A stretch of DNA of 64,000 nucleotides. Origin: Heloderma charlesbogerti (lineage: Eukaryota; Chordata; Lepidosauria; Squamata; Helodermatidae). Made by a program: the position numbers and the translations under genes. The stretch is taken from contig JANEZZ010002683.1 in NCBI GenBank assembly GCA_026122225.1, positions 1,116,001 through 1,180,000 on the forward strand, written 5' to 3'. Below the pieces are notes generated by a model that did not search any database, was not told where the DNA came from, and saw nothing but the letters and a program-made list of their open reading frames with translations. Shown here in pieces: positions 1 to 8,685 of the stretch. Position 1 is the stretch's first letter. Every line of letters begins with the position of its first letter.

Positions 1-312
1 AAGAAATTGAGAATAAAACTGCCGATATCATACCACCCCTATACAAATCTATTGTGCGGTCACACTTGGAATACTGTGTACAGTTCTGGTTACAGCACCT
101 AAAAAAAGGTATTGTAGAGCTGGAAAAGGTGCAGAAAGGGGCATCTGAAATGATCTAGGGGCTGGAGCATCTCCCCTATGAGAGAAGGTAGAACAGCTGG
201 GATTGTTTAGCTTGGAAAAAAGGAGGGTAAGGGGAAATATGATAGAAGTGTACAAAATTATGCATTGTGTGGAGAATGTGGATAGGGAGACATTTTTCTT
301 CCTAAAAGCAAC
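1..312 (+). pseudogene. CR1-type LINE, C-terminal ORF2 and 3' fragment
   Basis: Translation gives a decayed match to the end of the CR1 reverse-transcriptase protein (for example SIVRSHLEYCVQFW around 50-90, then LEKVQKGA). In CR1 this region follows the catalytic core. The frame is broken by in-frame stops at about 158 and 190. The fragment enters from outside the window, so its 5' part is not visible. At about 313 it switches abruptly to an earlier part of a second CR1 ORF2, so the two belong to different insertions. It is a dead copy. Confidence 0.75.
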
Positions 313-553
313 TATAAGCAACAAAAAGGCTTTCTTCAGCTACGTGCATAGTAAAAGACAGAGGAAAGAAATGGTGGTTCAGCTATTAAATAAGGATGGC
401 AAAATGATAACAGATGACAAAGAAAAGGCAGAGGTGCTGAGTTCCTACTTTGGCTCAGTCTTCTCCCAAAAGAGGGTCTATGACCCCCTGGCAAAGGCGA
501 GGTACAGGCTGAAGGGGCAGGATTGTAGTTTGAGATCGATATGGTCACGGAAC
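313..553 (+). pseudogene. CR1 LINE ORF2, segment before the reverse-transcriptase core (left part, split by a hAT insertion)
   Basis: Encodes the CR1 linker between endonuclease and reverse transcriptase: a KKAFFSYVHSKRQRKE-like stretch, then KAEVLSSYFGSVF. The same DNA occurs at about 50771-51010 with only scattered substitutions, which fixes the family and frame. At 553 the sequence stops at a hAT element and resumes at 1391 with the HLITLNEF stretch. The 50.9-kb paralogue reads straight through that junction, so 313-553 and 1391-2553 were one CR1 copy. The CR1 copy is 5'-truncated, as is usual for target-primed LINE insertions. Confidence 0.85.
546..553. repeat. 8-bp target-site duplication, left copy (partner 1383-1390)
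   Basis: CACGGAAC on the left and CATGGAAC on the right, one mismatch. The CR1 paralogue at about 51010-51025 carries a single related site (CAAGGAAC) with no insertion. That makes it an in-window empty site and supports a hAT-type insertion. Confidence 0.85.
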
Positions 554-1382
554 TAGGGATGTATGAAAGTCACTTACCTGTTCGCGGATTATGCTGATGC
601 TGTGGGGGAGGCACTCCGTCCCTCCCCCCGAAATTCTGGCCAGCTGGCTCCGCTCCGCAGGTATTCCGCAGGACATCCGGCCGCTGGCTAGCAGGGACGC
701 AAATAGTGGCGGCCGTAGCCACGGCCGTTTGCGTCCCTGCAGTCAGCCGTGATAGGCTACGTAAATGGCTGAGTAAAAAACAACAACGCGCGTACGCAAA
801 TGGTGGCGCCCATGGGCGCCGCCATTTGCGTTCCTTATTTTGGCACGTCTTAGTCTACGTAAACATTTACGTAGACTACAGCGAAAATAAGGGGAACGCA
901 AATAGTGTAGATGCTACGCTATTTGCGTTCCCCTTATTTTCGCCATAGTCTACGTAAATGTTTATGTAGACTAAGACGTGCCAAAATAAGGAACGCAAAT
1001 GGCGGCGCCCATGGGCGCTGCCATTTGCATACGCGCATTTCTTTTTTTTCTTTTTTTTACTCAGGCGTGATAGGCTACGTAAACATTTACGTAGCCCATC
1101 ACTGTGTTTTTTAAAATTTAGCCGTGATAGGCTACGTAAATCTTTACGTAGCCTATCACTTTTTTTGTTTTTTTTTAAACTTGGAAATGGCGGCAGCCAC
1201 CGCCAGTTGGAAGACCAGCCGCTGCAGCTGCCGCCGCTGCAGCCGCCACCGCCAGGAAGATCCGCCCCAGGTAAGTCCCGTCCCGGGGGGGCGGGGGGCC
1301 GTTCTGCCACCGATTTCGGGGGGCCGAATGCGCTGGCATTCGGCCTCCCCAAGATCCGTGGCGGAACTTTCGTACATCCCTA
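554..1382 (-). mobile_element. Palindromic non-autonomous hAT-like element, copy 1 (B left, A right)
   Basis: Begins TAGGGATGTATGAAAGT and ends ACTTTCGTACATCCCTA, a 17-bp inverted repeat with one mismatch, flanked by an 8-bp duplication. Inward from the left come a C/G-rich arm, a GCAAATAGTGG palindrome, half of a GTGATAGGCTACGTAAA palindrome (its second half is deleted near 766-770), and then a 249-bp macro-palindrome (788-1036). Two further intact GTGATAGGCTACG palindromes follow at about 1068-1101 and 1125-1161. The right end carries the A-type hairpin (TTCCGCCACGGATC arms around a CATTCGG/CCGAATG core) but finishes with B-type terminal bases, a hybrid end. No transposase ORF is present; reading frames inside are by-products of the palindromes. 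The hAT assignment rests on the 8-bp duplication and short inverted ends. Confidence 0.9.
788..1036. repeat. 249-bp macro-palindrome made of five smaller palindromes
   Basis: Runs from GCGCGTACGC to GCATACGCGC with its centre at about 912. In order it holds a GCAAATGGTGGCGCC palindrome, a TAGTCTACGTAAAC palindrome, the central GCAAATAGTG/CTATTTGC palindrome, and then the second and first again in inverse order. Short A/T-rich connectors (TTATTTTGGCACG, GCGAAAATAAGGGG) are also mirrored. Both arm-to-arm and unit-level pairing are therefore possible. Confidence 0.9.
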
Positions 1383-1390
1383 CATGGAAC

Positions 1391-2553
1391 ACCTAATTAC
1401 TTTGAATGAGTTCAAATCTCCAGGGCCAGATGAACTGCACCCTAGAGTAATAAAGGAACTGGCAGAAGAACTCTCAGAACCACTGTCTATTCTCTTTGAG
1501 TACTGGAGGAGGGCTAATGTTGTCCCTATCTTCAAAAAGGGTAAAAAGGAGGAACCTGGGAACTACAGACCAGTCAGTTGGACATCAATCCCTGGGAAAA
1601 TTCTGGAGCAGATTATCAAGCAATCCATCTGTAAGCACCTTGAAAACAATGCAGTGATTACTCGAAGCCAACATGGATTTGTCAAGAACAAATCCTGCCA
1701 GACTAATCTGATCTCATGTTTTGATCAAGTCACCTCCCTTGTGCACTGTGGGAATGCTGTGGACATAATATATCTTGCCGTCAGCAAAGCTTTTGACAAA
1801 GTGCCCCGTAATCTCCTGATGAGCAAACTAGCTCAAAGTGGGCTAGATGAAACAATGATCCAGTGGATCCACAGTTGGCTACAGAATCAGACTCAAAGAG
1901 TGCTTATCAATGGGATCTTCTCAAACTGGGGAGAGGTAAAGAGCAGGGTACCGCAGGGCTCAGTCCTGGGCCCAGTGCTCTTCAACATATGTATTAATGA
2001 CTTGGAGGAGGAGGTGCAGGGAATGCTGATCAGATTTGCAGATGACACAAAATTGGGCGGGATAGCTAATACTTTGGAAGACAGAAACAAAATTCAAAGT
2101 GATCTGGATAGACTGGAGCGCTGGGCAGAAAACAACAGAATGACATTTAATAGGGAGAAATGCCAAGTTCTGCACCTAGGAAAAAGAAACCAAATGCACA
2201 GTTACAAGATGGGGGATACGTGGTTCAACAACACTACAAGTGAAAGAATCTTGGAATTGTTGACGATTCACAAGCTGAATATGAGCCAACAATGCGATGT
2301 GGCTACAAGAAAGGCAAATGCTCTTTTGGGCTGCATTAAAAGAAGAATAGCTCCCAAATCCCAGGAAGTACTAGTTCCCCTCTACCCAGCACTGGTTAGG
2401 CCTCATCTGGAGTACTGTGTCCAGTTCTAGGCACCACATTTTAAGAAGGATGCAGACAAACTGGAGAGGGTTCAGAGGAGGGCAACAAAGATGATCAGGG
2501 GACTGGAAACAAAGCCCAGTGAAGAGAGACTGAAAGAACTGGGCATATTTAGC
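1391..2553 (+). pseudogene. CR1 LINE reverse-transcriptase domain (right part of the split copy)
   Basis: A nearly open stretch encodes the CR1 reverse transcriptase. In order it shows FKSPGPDELHPRV, WRRANVVPIFKKG, NYRPVS, SQHGFVKNKSC, AFDKVPRNLL, RVPQGSVLGPVLF, the catalytic FADDTKL (about 2035-2055) and, near the end, RPHLEYCVQF. The family is known to copy its own RNA into DNA at a nicked chromosomal target. Against the paralogue at 51.1 kb the segment encoding the SWRTGEVPD-like motif is deleted near 1500. A stop at about 2428 and later changes end the frame. Sequence stops at 2553, where another hAT element begins, so the natural 3' end is missing. Confidence 0.9.
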
Positions 2554-3513
2554 TAGGAATGTACGAAAGTTCCACGACGGATCTCGGGGAGGCCGAATGC
2601 CAGCGCATTTGGCCCCCTGAAATCGGTGGCGGAACGGCCCGCCCCCCCGCCCCCCGTGGACGAGACTTACCTTGGGCGGATCTTCCTGGCAGTGGCGGCT
2701 CCAGCGGTGGCTCAGCGGCAGCAGCGGCGGCAGCCGGTCTTCCGACCAGCTGCCGCTGCTGCCATTTCCAGGTTAAAAAAACCAAAAAAACGTGATAGGC
2801 TACGTAAAGATTTCATAAAAATTACGAAAAGATTTCGAAAGAATTTCGTAAAGATTTCGTAAAGATTATGTAAAAATCACGGCTAGATTTTAAAAAAACA
2901 CCATGATAGGCTACGTAAATGTTTACGTAGCCTATCACGGCTGACTTAAAAAAAAAACAACGCGCGTACGCAAATGGCGGCGGCCATGGCCGCCATTTGC
3001 GTTCCTTATTTTGGCACGTCTTAGTCTACGTAAACATTTACGTAGACTAAGATGGCGAAAATAAGGGGAAATAAGTTCCCCTTTTTTTCGCCGTAAAAGC
3101 CTATGTAAATATTTACGTAGGATAAAATGGCGAAAAATAGGGAATGCAAATGGCAGCCGCCGTAGCTGCCGCCATTTGCGTATGCCGTTTTGGGGGGGGG
3201 GCATGCCATGATAGGCTACGTAAATCCTTACATAGTCTATCATGGCAGCCTGGAAGGATGCAAATGGCGGCCGCTATGGCAGCCACCATTTGCATCCACA
3301 GCAGCCCGTCCATGGCCGGTCGTCCAGCTGCGGACAGCCCTGGCCGGCTGCTCCATGGAGCTGCTGCGGAGCAGAGCCGGCCGGGCAGGATTCCGGGGGG
3401 AAGGACCGAATCATCTCCCCCCCTGTCAAGGATTCCGGGGGGAGGGATGGAGCGCCTCGCCCCCCACCACGAATCAATTCCGCGAAAAGGTAAGTGATTT
3501 TCGTACATCCCTA
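2554..3513 (+). mobile_element. Palindromic hAT-like element, copy 2 (A left, B right), no target duplication
   Basis: Starts TAGGAATGTACGAAAGTTCC, which joins a B-type terminus to an A-type hairpin, the same hybrid end as the right end of copy 1. It ends GGTAAGTGATTTTCGTACAT plus CCCTA, type B. Inside are a CCGGTCTTCCGACCAGC palindrome, a decayed run of GATTTCGTAAAG repeats at 2810-2870, GTGATAGGCTACGTAAATG palindromes, a GCAAATGGCGG macro-palindrome around 2965-3180, and the C-rich B arm. The left flank (TATTTAGC, inside CR1) and right flank (AACCTGAA, start of another repeat) do not match. Either the target was deleted on one side, or the copy is a recombinant of two elements. Confidence 0.85.
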
Positions 3514-3611
3514 AACCTGAACAGGGATGGGAAACAAGCCTCTCTTAATGGTTGAGTAGCCCCTGCAAGTTTGATGACATTCAGGTCTACTCCCCCAACC
3601 TCACCTGGAAG
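3514..3611 (+). repeat. Dispersed repeat 'X', left part (continues 5458-5607)
   Basis: Shares AACAAGCCTCTCTTAATGG and CCCTGCAAGTTTGATGACAT with 21850-21930 and with the reverse complement of 28040-28145. The repeat is split by a hAT insertion at 3612 and resumes at 5458 with TATGTTCCTTTCAAG. It has no coding capacity. Its relation to the element ending near 22068, which has short inverted ends, suggests a non-autonomous DNA transposon, but I cannot name it. Confidence 0.65.
3604..3611. repeat. 8-bp target-site duplication, left copy (partner 5450-5457)
   Basis: CCTGGAAG lies on both sides of the outer hAT element. It is a perfect match and sits inside dispersed repeat X. Confidence 0.9.
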
Positions 3612-3794
3612 TAGGGATGTATGAAAGTTACTTATCGTTTCGCGGATCTGCTTCGCAGTGCGGGGGAAGGTGCTCCGTCCCTCCCCCCAGAGTCCTGCCT
3701 GGCTGGCTCCGCTCCGTGGGGATACTGCAGAGCTGCTGGCCGGCTCCGCCAGCAACCAGACATCCGGCCGCTGGGTAGCAGGGATGCAAATGGT

Positions 3795-3802
3795 GGCTGC
3801 CG
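3795..3802. repeat. 8-bp target-site duplication of the nested copy (partner 4786-4793)
   Basis: GGCTGCCG flanks the inner element perfectly. Rejoining the two flanks restores the GCAAATGGTGGCTGCCG/TAGCCGCCGCTGTTTGC palindrome of the outer element. Confidence 0.95.
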
Positions 3803-4785
3803 TAGGGATGGCGGAGAATTTCTCCCCGAAACTTCGGGGGGCCGAGCGCCAACGTGTTCGGCCCCCCGAACAAGTTTTGGGGAGAAACCCTCCGCACCCC
3901 CCCGCACCCCGCACCCCCCCCGGGACGGGACTTACCTTTTGCGAATGTCCCTCCCGGTGGCTGGTCCGGCCGGCGGTTCGGCGGGTGTTCGAGCGAGGCG
4001 GGAGCGGCAGCCGGTCTTTCGACCGGCTGCCGCCGCCGCCATTGTAATGAAAGAAAAAAAAAAAACGCCCCCTGATAGGCTACGTGACGATTCACGTAGC
4101 CTATCACGGCTAGATTTGCAAAGTCAGCCGTGATAGGCTACGTCAATCGTCACGTAGCCTATCACGGGTGACTTTAAAAAATTTTTTTAAAAAGAGCGTA
4201 CGGATAATGGCGGCCCCCATAGGGAGCCGCCATTCCCGTTCCTTATTTGGTGGCTGTAGTCTACGTAAATGTTTACGTAGACTATGGTGAAAATAAGGGC
4301 AACGCTATTTGCGTTGCCCTTATTTTCGCCGTAGTCTACGTAAACATTTACGTAGACTACAGCGACTAAATAAGGAACGCGAATGGCGGCTCCCTATGGG
4401 GGCCGCCATTCGCGTACGCGCTTTTTTTTTTTTTTTAAGTTACCCGTGATAGGCTACGTGACGATTCACGTAGCCTATCACGGCTGACTTTGCAGATCTA
4501 GCCGTGATAGGCTACATGAATTGTCACGTAGCCTATCAGGGGGCGTTTTTTTTTGTTTTTTGTTTACTTTCGCGTTCGTGGCCGGGCGAGGCGAAGCGAG
4601 GCGCCTCCTCCCCGGCCTGAATTTCGGCCGGGCGAGGCGGGAAGCCTCCCCCCCGGCCTGAATTTCGGCCGGGCGAGGCGGGAAGCCTCCCCCCCGGCCT
4701 GAACTTCACGGGGGGAGCAGCGAAGTGCCTCCCCCCCACCGCGAACGGCCTTCGACAACAGGTAAGTGACTTTCGTCCACCCCTA
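3803..4785 (+). mobile_element. Palindromic hAT-like element nested inside another copy (A left, B right)
   Basis: Starts TAGGGATGGCGGAGAATTTC and ends AGGTAAGTGACTTTCGTCCA plus CCCCTA. It has three parts: a hairpin A end (GAGAATTTCTCCCCGAAAC, with GAGCGCCAACGTGTTCGG at the apex), a near-continuous palindrome of about 480 bp, and a B arm with direct repeats of GGCCGGGCGAGGCGGGAAGC at about 4620-4700. It is flanked by a perfect 8-bp duplication taken from the outer element, so it is the younger of the two. The 480-bp palindrome is the best preserved in the window. There is no transposase gene. Confidence 0.93.
4066..4545. repeat. 480-bp near-perfect palindrome built from nine sub-palindromes
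   Basis: Begins CGCCCCCTGATAGGC and ends GCCTATCAGGGGGCG, with its centre near 4306-4308. Left to right it holds two TGATAGGCTACGTGACG-type palindromes, the GTACGGATAATGGCGG palindrome, a TAGTCTACGTAAATG palindrome, the centre GGGCAACGCTATTTGCG, and then the mirror image of all four. A-rich connectors on the left match T-rich connectors on the right, so the arms extend slightly beyond these limits. Confidence 0.9.
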
Positions 4786-5457
4786 GGCTGCCGTAGCCGC
4801 CGCTGTTTGCATCCCTGTATTCAACTATGATAGGCTATGTAAAGACTTACGTAGTCTATCACGTCTGGGTAAAAAAAAAAAAAAGCATACGCAAATAGCG
4901 GCAGCTACGGCAGCCGCCATTTGCGTTCCTTATTTTTCGCCATCTTAGTCTACATAAATATTTACGTAGACTATTACGGCGAAAATAAAGGGGAACGCAA
5001 ATAGCGCCCGCTATGCTATTTGTGTTCCCCTTTATTTTCGCCATAATAGTCTACGTATATATTTACATAGACTAAGACGGCCAAAAATAAGGAATGCAAA
5101 TGGCAGCGGCTGTAGCCGCCACCATTTGCATACGCGTTTTTTTTTAACCCAGCCGTGATAGCCTACGTAAATCTTTATGTAGCCTATCATGTCTCTGTAA
5201 AAAAAAAAAAAAACTACCGCCAGACTGCAAATGGCAGCAGCAGCAGCCGGTCGGAAGACCAGCTGCTGCCCCTGCCAAAGCTGTCGCTGGAGCTGCCGCC
5301 GTCCGGAACATCCGCCCCAGGTAAGTCTCGTCCCGGGGGGATCCGCAGGGGGGCGGGGGGGCAGGCCGTTCTGCCACAGGTTTCAGGGGGCCGAATGCCA
5401 GTGCATTCGGCCTCACTGAAATCCGTGGCGGAATTCTCTGCCATCCCTTCCTGGAAG

Positions 5458-5607
5458 TATGTTCCTTTCAAGTGCTGTGTGACCTGAAAACCAGATTTTA
5501 AAGGTACAGTACACTTGGCGTATTGCTTCATGTGTCCCTGATGGACCAAAGCCAATTCCATGAAAGTCCAGGTAATACTCCAATGAGCTTCTCATTCTGT
5601 TGTCGTG
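5458..5607 (+). repeat. Dispersed repeat 'X', right part
   Basis: Continues 3514-3611 after the hAT insertion. TCATGTGTCCCTGATGGACC and CCAGGTAATACTCCAATGAG recur in inverse orientation at about 27930-28000. The right boundary, near GTTGTCGTGAAGATTCCC, resembles the GTCGTGGAGACACC terminus at about 22055-22068. Confidence 0.65.
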
Positions 5608-5890
5608 AAGATTCCCCTCACTGCTGCCAGTCACCTACCAGCTGCCACTGCATCAGGCTACCTGGATCTATTTCCATCCTAGCTAGTCATTATAAGCACT
5701 GTGTCCTTAAAAATTTGTCCCTCCTTCCTCCCAATCCCATTTTCTTTTTGTGTCCTGTCTTTTAGATTATAAGCCTGGGGGCAGGGACTGTCTTGTTTTG
5801 TTTTATTGATCTGTAAACTGCTGTGGGAGCATTTCTGGCTGAAAGCCTTCAGGTTAAAAATGCTTTGAATGAATGAATGAATTTATGCAG
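5608..5890 (+). repeat. LINE/SINE-type 3' tail ending in an (GAAT)n run
   Basis: Contains TTAGATTATAAGCCTGGGGG and CAGGGACTGTCTTG, then CTGTAAACTGCTGTGGGAGC and a GAATGAATGAATGAA run at about 5868-5882. This is a common form of retroposon tail in reptile DNA. The element it belongs to cannot be identified from the tail alone, and there is no reading frame. Confidence 0.5.
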
Positions 5891-6699
5891 CATGGAATCC
5901 ATGCATTTTCCCCAGTTTGATTCATAACTGGCACAGTTTTATCAGCTTTCTTTCAGAAAGCTTAGGTTTTTATGACAGTTGTTCAGGTGGGACCAGCCCA
6001 GGCAAGCTCTGCCCTCTGCCATTGTTGTTCTCGGTGGCTCACTGTGAACAATGTGCTTTGTTCTTTTCAGGTACAGGTTCTCAGACTCCAGTATTGGGAC
6101 AGGTCCAAGTGATGTAACCTCAGCATGCACTTGTCCAGTTGTTTTGGATTCTTAGCTCGTGCATTCCGAGGCTGTGGACGGGGTATCTGGAGCAGTGAGG
6201 GCCACTCACTACCTGTGGACCAAACCCTTGACCTTCTTGGCTGATTGAGGGCGCAATCGTATGTTGACAGTCGGCAGCCTCCAAAGTGGGAGACTGCTGA
6301 GTATCCTAATGCAGGGCGGCCGGATCACGGAAGCGCCTCTGTGCTCCATCTGACCTGCATCTCTGCAGTTTCGCCCATTTGGCCGCAGCGCTTTGGAGTG
6401 GGAGGGGAAGAGGCTGGGGCGAGCATAGGAAGCTGTGTGTGACAGCTTCCCCAGTCTCTTCCACCCCCCACCCCAGGCACACACTCTTTCCCCCATCTCT
6501 GCGCTCAGATTCCCAAGTGCAGAGAGGTAGCTGGCGCAGGTCTTTCCGTGCCAGTTACTGGGGGGGGGAGCAGGGGGGGTTCCTGGCTCTGAGGCCAGAG
6601 CCCTGCCCCTGACCTTGGAGCCAGGGAACCAAACAATCCTATGCCCCCCACAGGCACTGCCTAGGGGCCATGGGATTGCTCTCTCCATTGGCCAAAATG
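5891..6699. other. No recognisable gene
   Basis: Non-coding sequence with C/G-rich patches at 6360-6620. The short open frames in it have no family resemblance. I see no tRNA, no clear inverted ends and no conserved exon. Confidence 0.5.
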
Positions 6700-7956
6700 G
6701 GACTGAAACAAAGGCTAAGAGAAGTGACCCCTGCCTCTTTGTGGGAGACAGTTCTTCGCTCTTGCTTAAAGGATGGAGTCATAAGACCTTTATCACAGAA
6801 AACATTCCTTGACCCAGGAGACCTGTCTAGCTATAGGCTCAAATGTACCATTTTTGGCTAAGGTGATCAAGAAGGTGGTAGCCTTGCAACTCCAGATGCA
6901 TCTGGATGAAAGTGATGGTCTGGACCCATTTCAATTGGGCTTTTGGGCAGGATATGAGACTGAGACTGCTTTGGTCACCTTGGTGGACGACTGACACTGG
7001 CAACTGGATGGGGTAACCCTATTAGTTCTCTTGGACCTCTCAGAGGCTTTTGATACCATCGAATATGGTATCCTTCTGAACTGTTTGGCAGAGCTGGGCC
7101 TTGGGGCTGGTGTTTTGCAGTAGTTCTGGTCCTTTCTGTCAATGTCCAGCACTGGGGGATTACTGTTTGACTCAACAGCCATTGACCTGTAGTGTCCCAC
7201 AAGGTTCTATCTTGTCCACACGTTGTTTAATATCTACAGGAAACTGCTGGGAGAGGTAATTCGGAGCTTTGGCGTAAGGTACCACCAATATGCTGATAAC
7301 ACCCAACTATTGCTCTTTGTCACATAACAACAAGGAAGCAGTTGAAACTCTTGAATGCTGCCTGGGCTTGATTATGGGCTGGAAGAGGGTGAACAAGCTA
7401 AAGTTAAACCTAAACAAGATGGATGTGTTGTTGGTCAGCCTGACTTGAGGCTTGGAGTTCAACCTGTTCTAGAAGGGGCTGTGCTCCCCCTGAAGGATCA
7501 GGTCCATAGCTTGGGTGTGCTTCTTGATCCTGTGCTGTCTCTGGATTTCCAGGTGGTGGCAGTGGCAAGGAGTGTGTGCACACAATTGCGCTTGGTGCGC
7601 CAGCTGCGACCCTTCCTGAATCAGTCTGACTTGGCAACAGTTGGCCATGCCTTGGTTGCATCCTGTTTAGACTATTGCAGTGCACTCCACATGAGGCTAC
7701 CCCTTGCAAGTGTCCAGAAGCTTCAATTGCTGTAAAATGTGGCAGCTTGGCTGCTAACTGGTACATGTTATCGGGATCATATTACACCTGTCCTGAAATT
7801 GCTTTCTGGGCACAATTTGAGGTGTTTTTTTTTTAACCTTTAAAGCCCTAAATGACTCAGGCCTGGCTATCTACAGGACTGCCTGTTTTTCTATAAACCT
7901 ATCCAAGTATTAAGATCTGCAGGAGAGGCCCTTTTGAGGGCCCCATTATGCACAGA
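6700..7956 (+). pseudogene. LINE of the CR1/L2/L3 group, reverse-transcriptase relic (left part)
   Basis: The translation changes frame several times but keeps the order of the reverse-transcriptase motifs: GVIRPLSQK, LDPGDLSSYR, FQLGFWAGYETETALVTLVDD, LLDLSEAFDT (about 7030-7065), QGSILS, then YQYADNTQL-like DNA near 7290. A KLNLNKMD-like segment follows. The same order recurs at 18669-19700. The catalytic DD is damaged and stops are frequent, so it is dead. The 3' part resumes after 8379, following a hAT-like insertion. Confidence 0.8.
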
Positions 7957-8379
7957 TAGGGATGGACAAACCACCCTGTGCCTGCCCCACACACCACTCT
8001 CCAGACCGCCACCACTTACCCACCCCTGTTCAGCTCCTTGGATGAGCCACCAAGTGGTGCGCAGGCACCCGGCGAGCAGGGCGCAGGTGACAGTGAGAGA
8101 TGCGTGGGCGACGGCAAGCAGCATGAATGGCAAGCAGCATGAACAGAGCATTCAAGCCTGTAATCTTGCGTAAATGGCCACATTACAGCCACTGTTTGCA
8201 TAAAAGACAACGAGCTGCCATGTTTATGCAAAATGGCGGCTCACTGAAGGGTCAGGTGGCTGCTTGCTGGGCATCTGTGGACTGCCTAGTGGCCACCCTG
8301 GGAGCCGAACAGAGGCGGGCAAGCGGTGGCAGTCCACACACTGGAGTCTAGGAGGCTGAGGACTCCCGCAGCATCCCTA
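7957..8379. mobile_element. Divergent hAT-like insertion in the LINE
   Basis: Begins TAGGGATGGACAAACC and ends CAGCATCCCTA, ends like those of the palindromic family. It breaks the LINE between the segment at 7900-7950 and TTGTCATTGAAAGGGCTTTC at about 8395. A GTAAATGGCC/ATGCAAAATGG inverted motif sits near 8170-8240, but the GGCTACGTAAA units are missing. Flanks TGCACAGA and CCCATGGA agree at only four of eight positions, so the duplication has decayed or the limits are slightly off. Confidence 0.5.
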
Positions 8380-8685
8380 CCCATGGAGGCCTGTTTGTCA
8401 TTGAAAGGGCTTTCTCCTGTGTTGCCCCCCAACACACTATGGAATATGCTCCCTCAAGAACCAAGATTGGCCCCCACTCTCTTGGACTTTAGAAATGGTG
8501 TAAAGATGCAACTTTTCAATTTAGCCTTTTAAAACGTGTAGTTTTTAATATTTTAATGTTTTCTTGTTTTTATGTTCTTGTTTTTATTGATGCAAGGTTT
8601 TATTGTTTTAAATTGTTGTATACTGCCTTGATGACTTTTTAGCAGATAAGGTGGTATATAAATGTTAGTAATAAATAAATAATAA
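8380..8685 (+). mobile_element. LINE (CR1/L2/L3 group) 3' end
   Basis: Encodes the usual C-terminal ending (LWNMLPQEPRLAPTLLDFRN), then an AT-rich 3' region and the tail GGTGGTATATAAATGTTAG followed by AATAAATAAATAAT. It completes the copy begun at 6700. The 3' tail resembles that at 20160-20215. Confidence 0.8.

Larger units (their letters stand above)
3612..5449 (-). mobile_element. Palindromic hAT-like element, outer host of a nested insertion (B left, A right)
   Basis: Removing the inner element (3803-4785) and one duplicated target leaves a unit of about 850 bp. It has a B-type left arm (TAGGGATGTATGAAAGTTAC), a GCAAATGGTGGCTGCCG palindrome that served as target for the inner copy, ATGATAGGCTATG and GTGATAGCCTACG palindromes, and a macro-palindrome at about 4885-5136 centred near 5010. 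The A-type hairpin end finishes GGCGGAATTCTCTGCCATCC plus CTT, so the last base is T rather than A. CAGGTAAGTCTCGTCC lies at about 5316. Perfect CCTGGAAG duplications flank it. No ORF of its own is supported. Confidence 0.9.

Noticed and set aside
876..1352. Minus-strand frame of 158 codons with the same repeated peptide
   Set aside because: Same reason: palindrome translation inside a non-autonomous element.
554..1382. CRISPR-like array (regular palindromic repeats with spacers)
   Set aside because: The palindromes vary, the spacers are mirrored rather than unique, the units sit inside a TSD-flanked transposon, and the genome is a vertebrate.
3621..4133. Open frame of 170 codons, arginine- and proline-rich
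   Set aside because: It crosses the junction of the outer and inner hAT-like copies at 3803, so it cannot be an ancestral gene. Its composition follows the G/C-rich arms.
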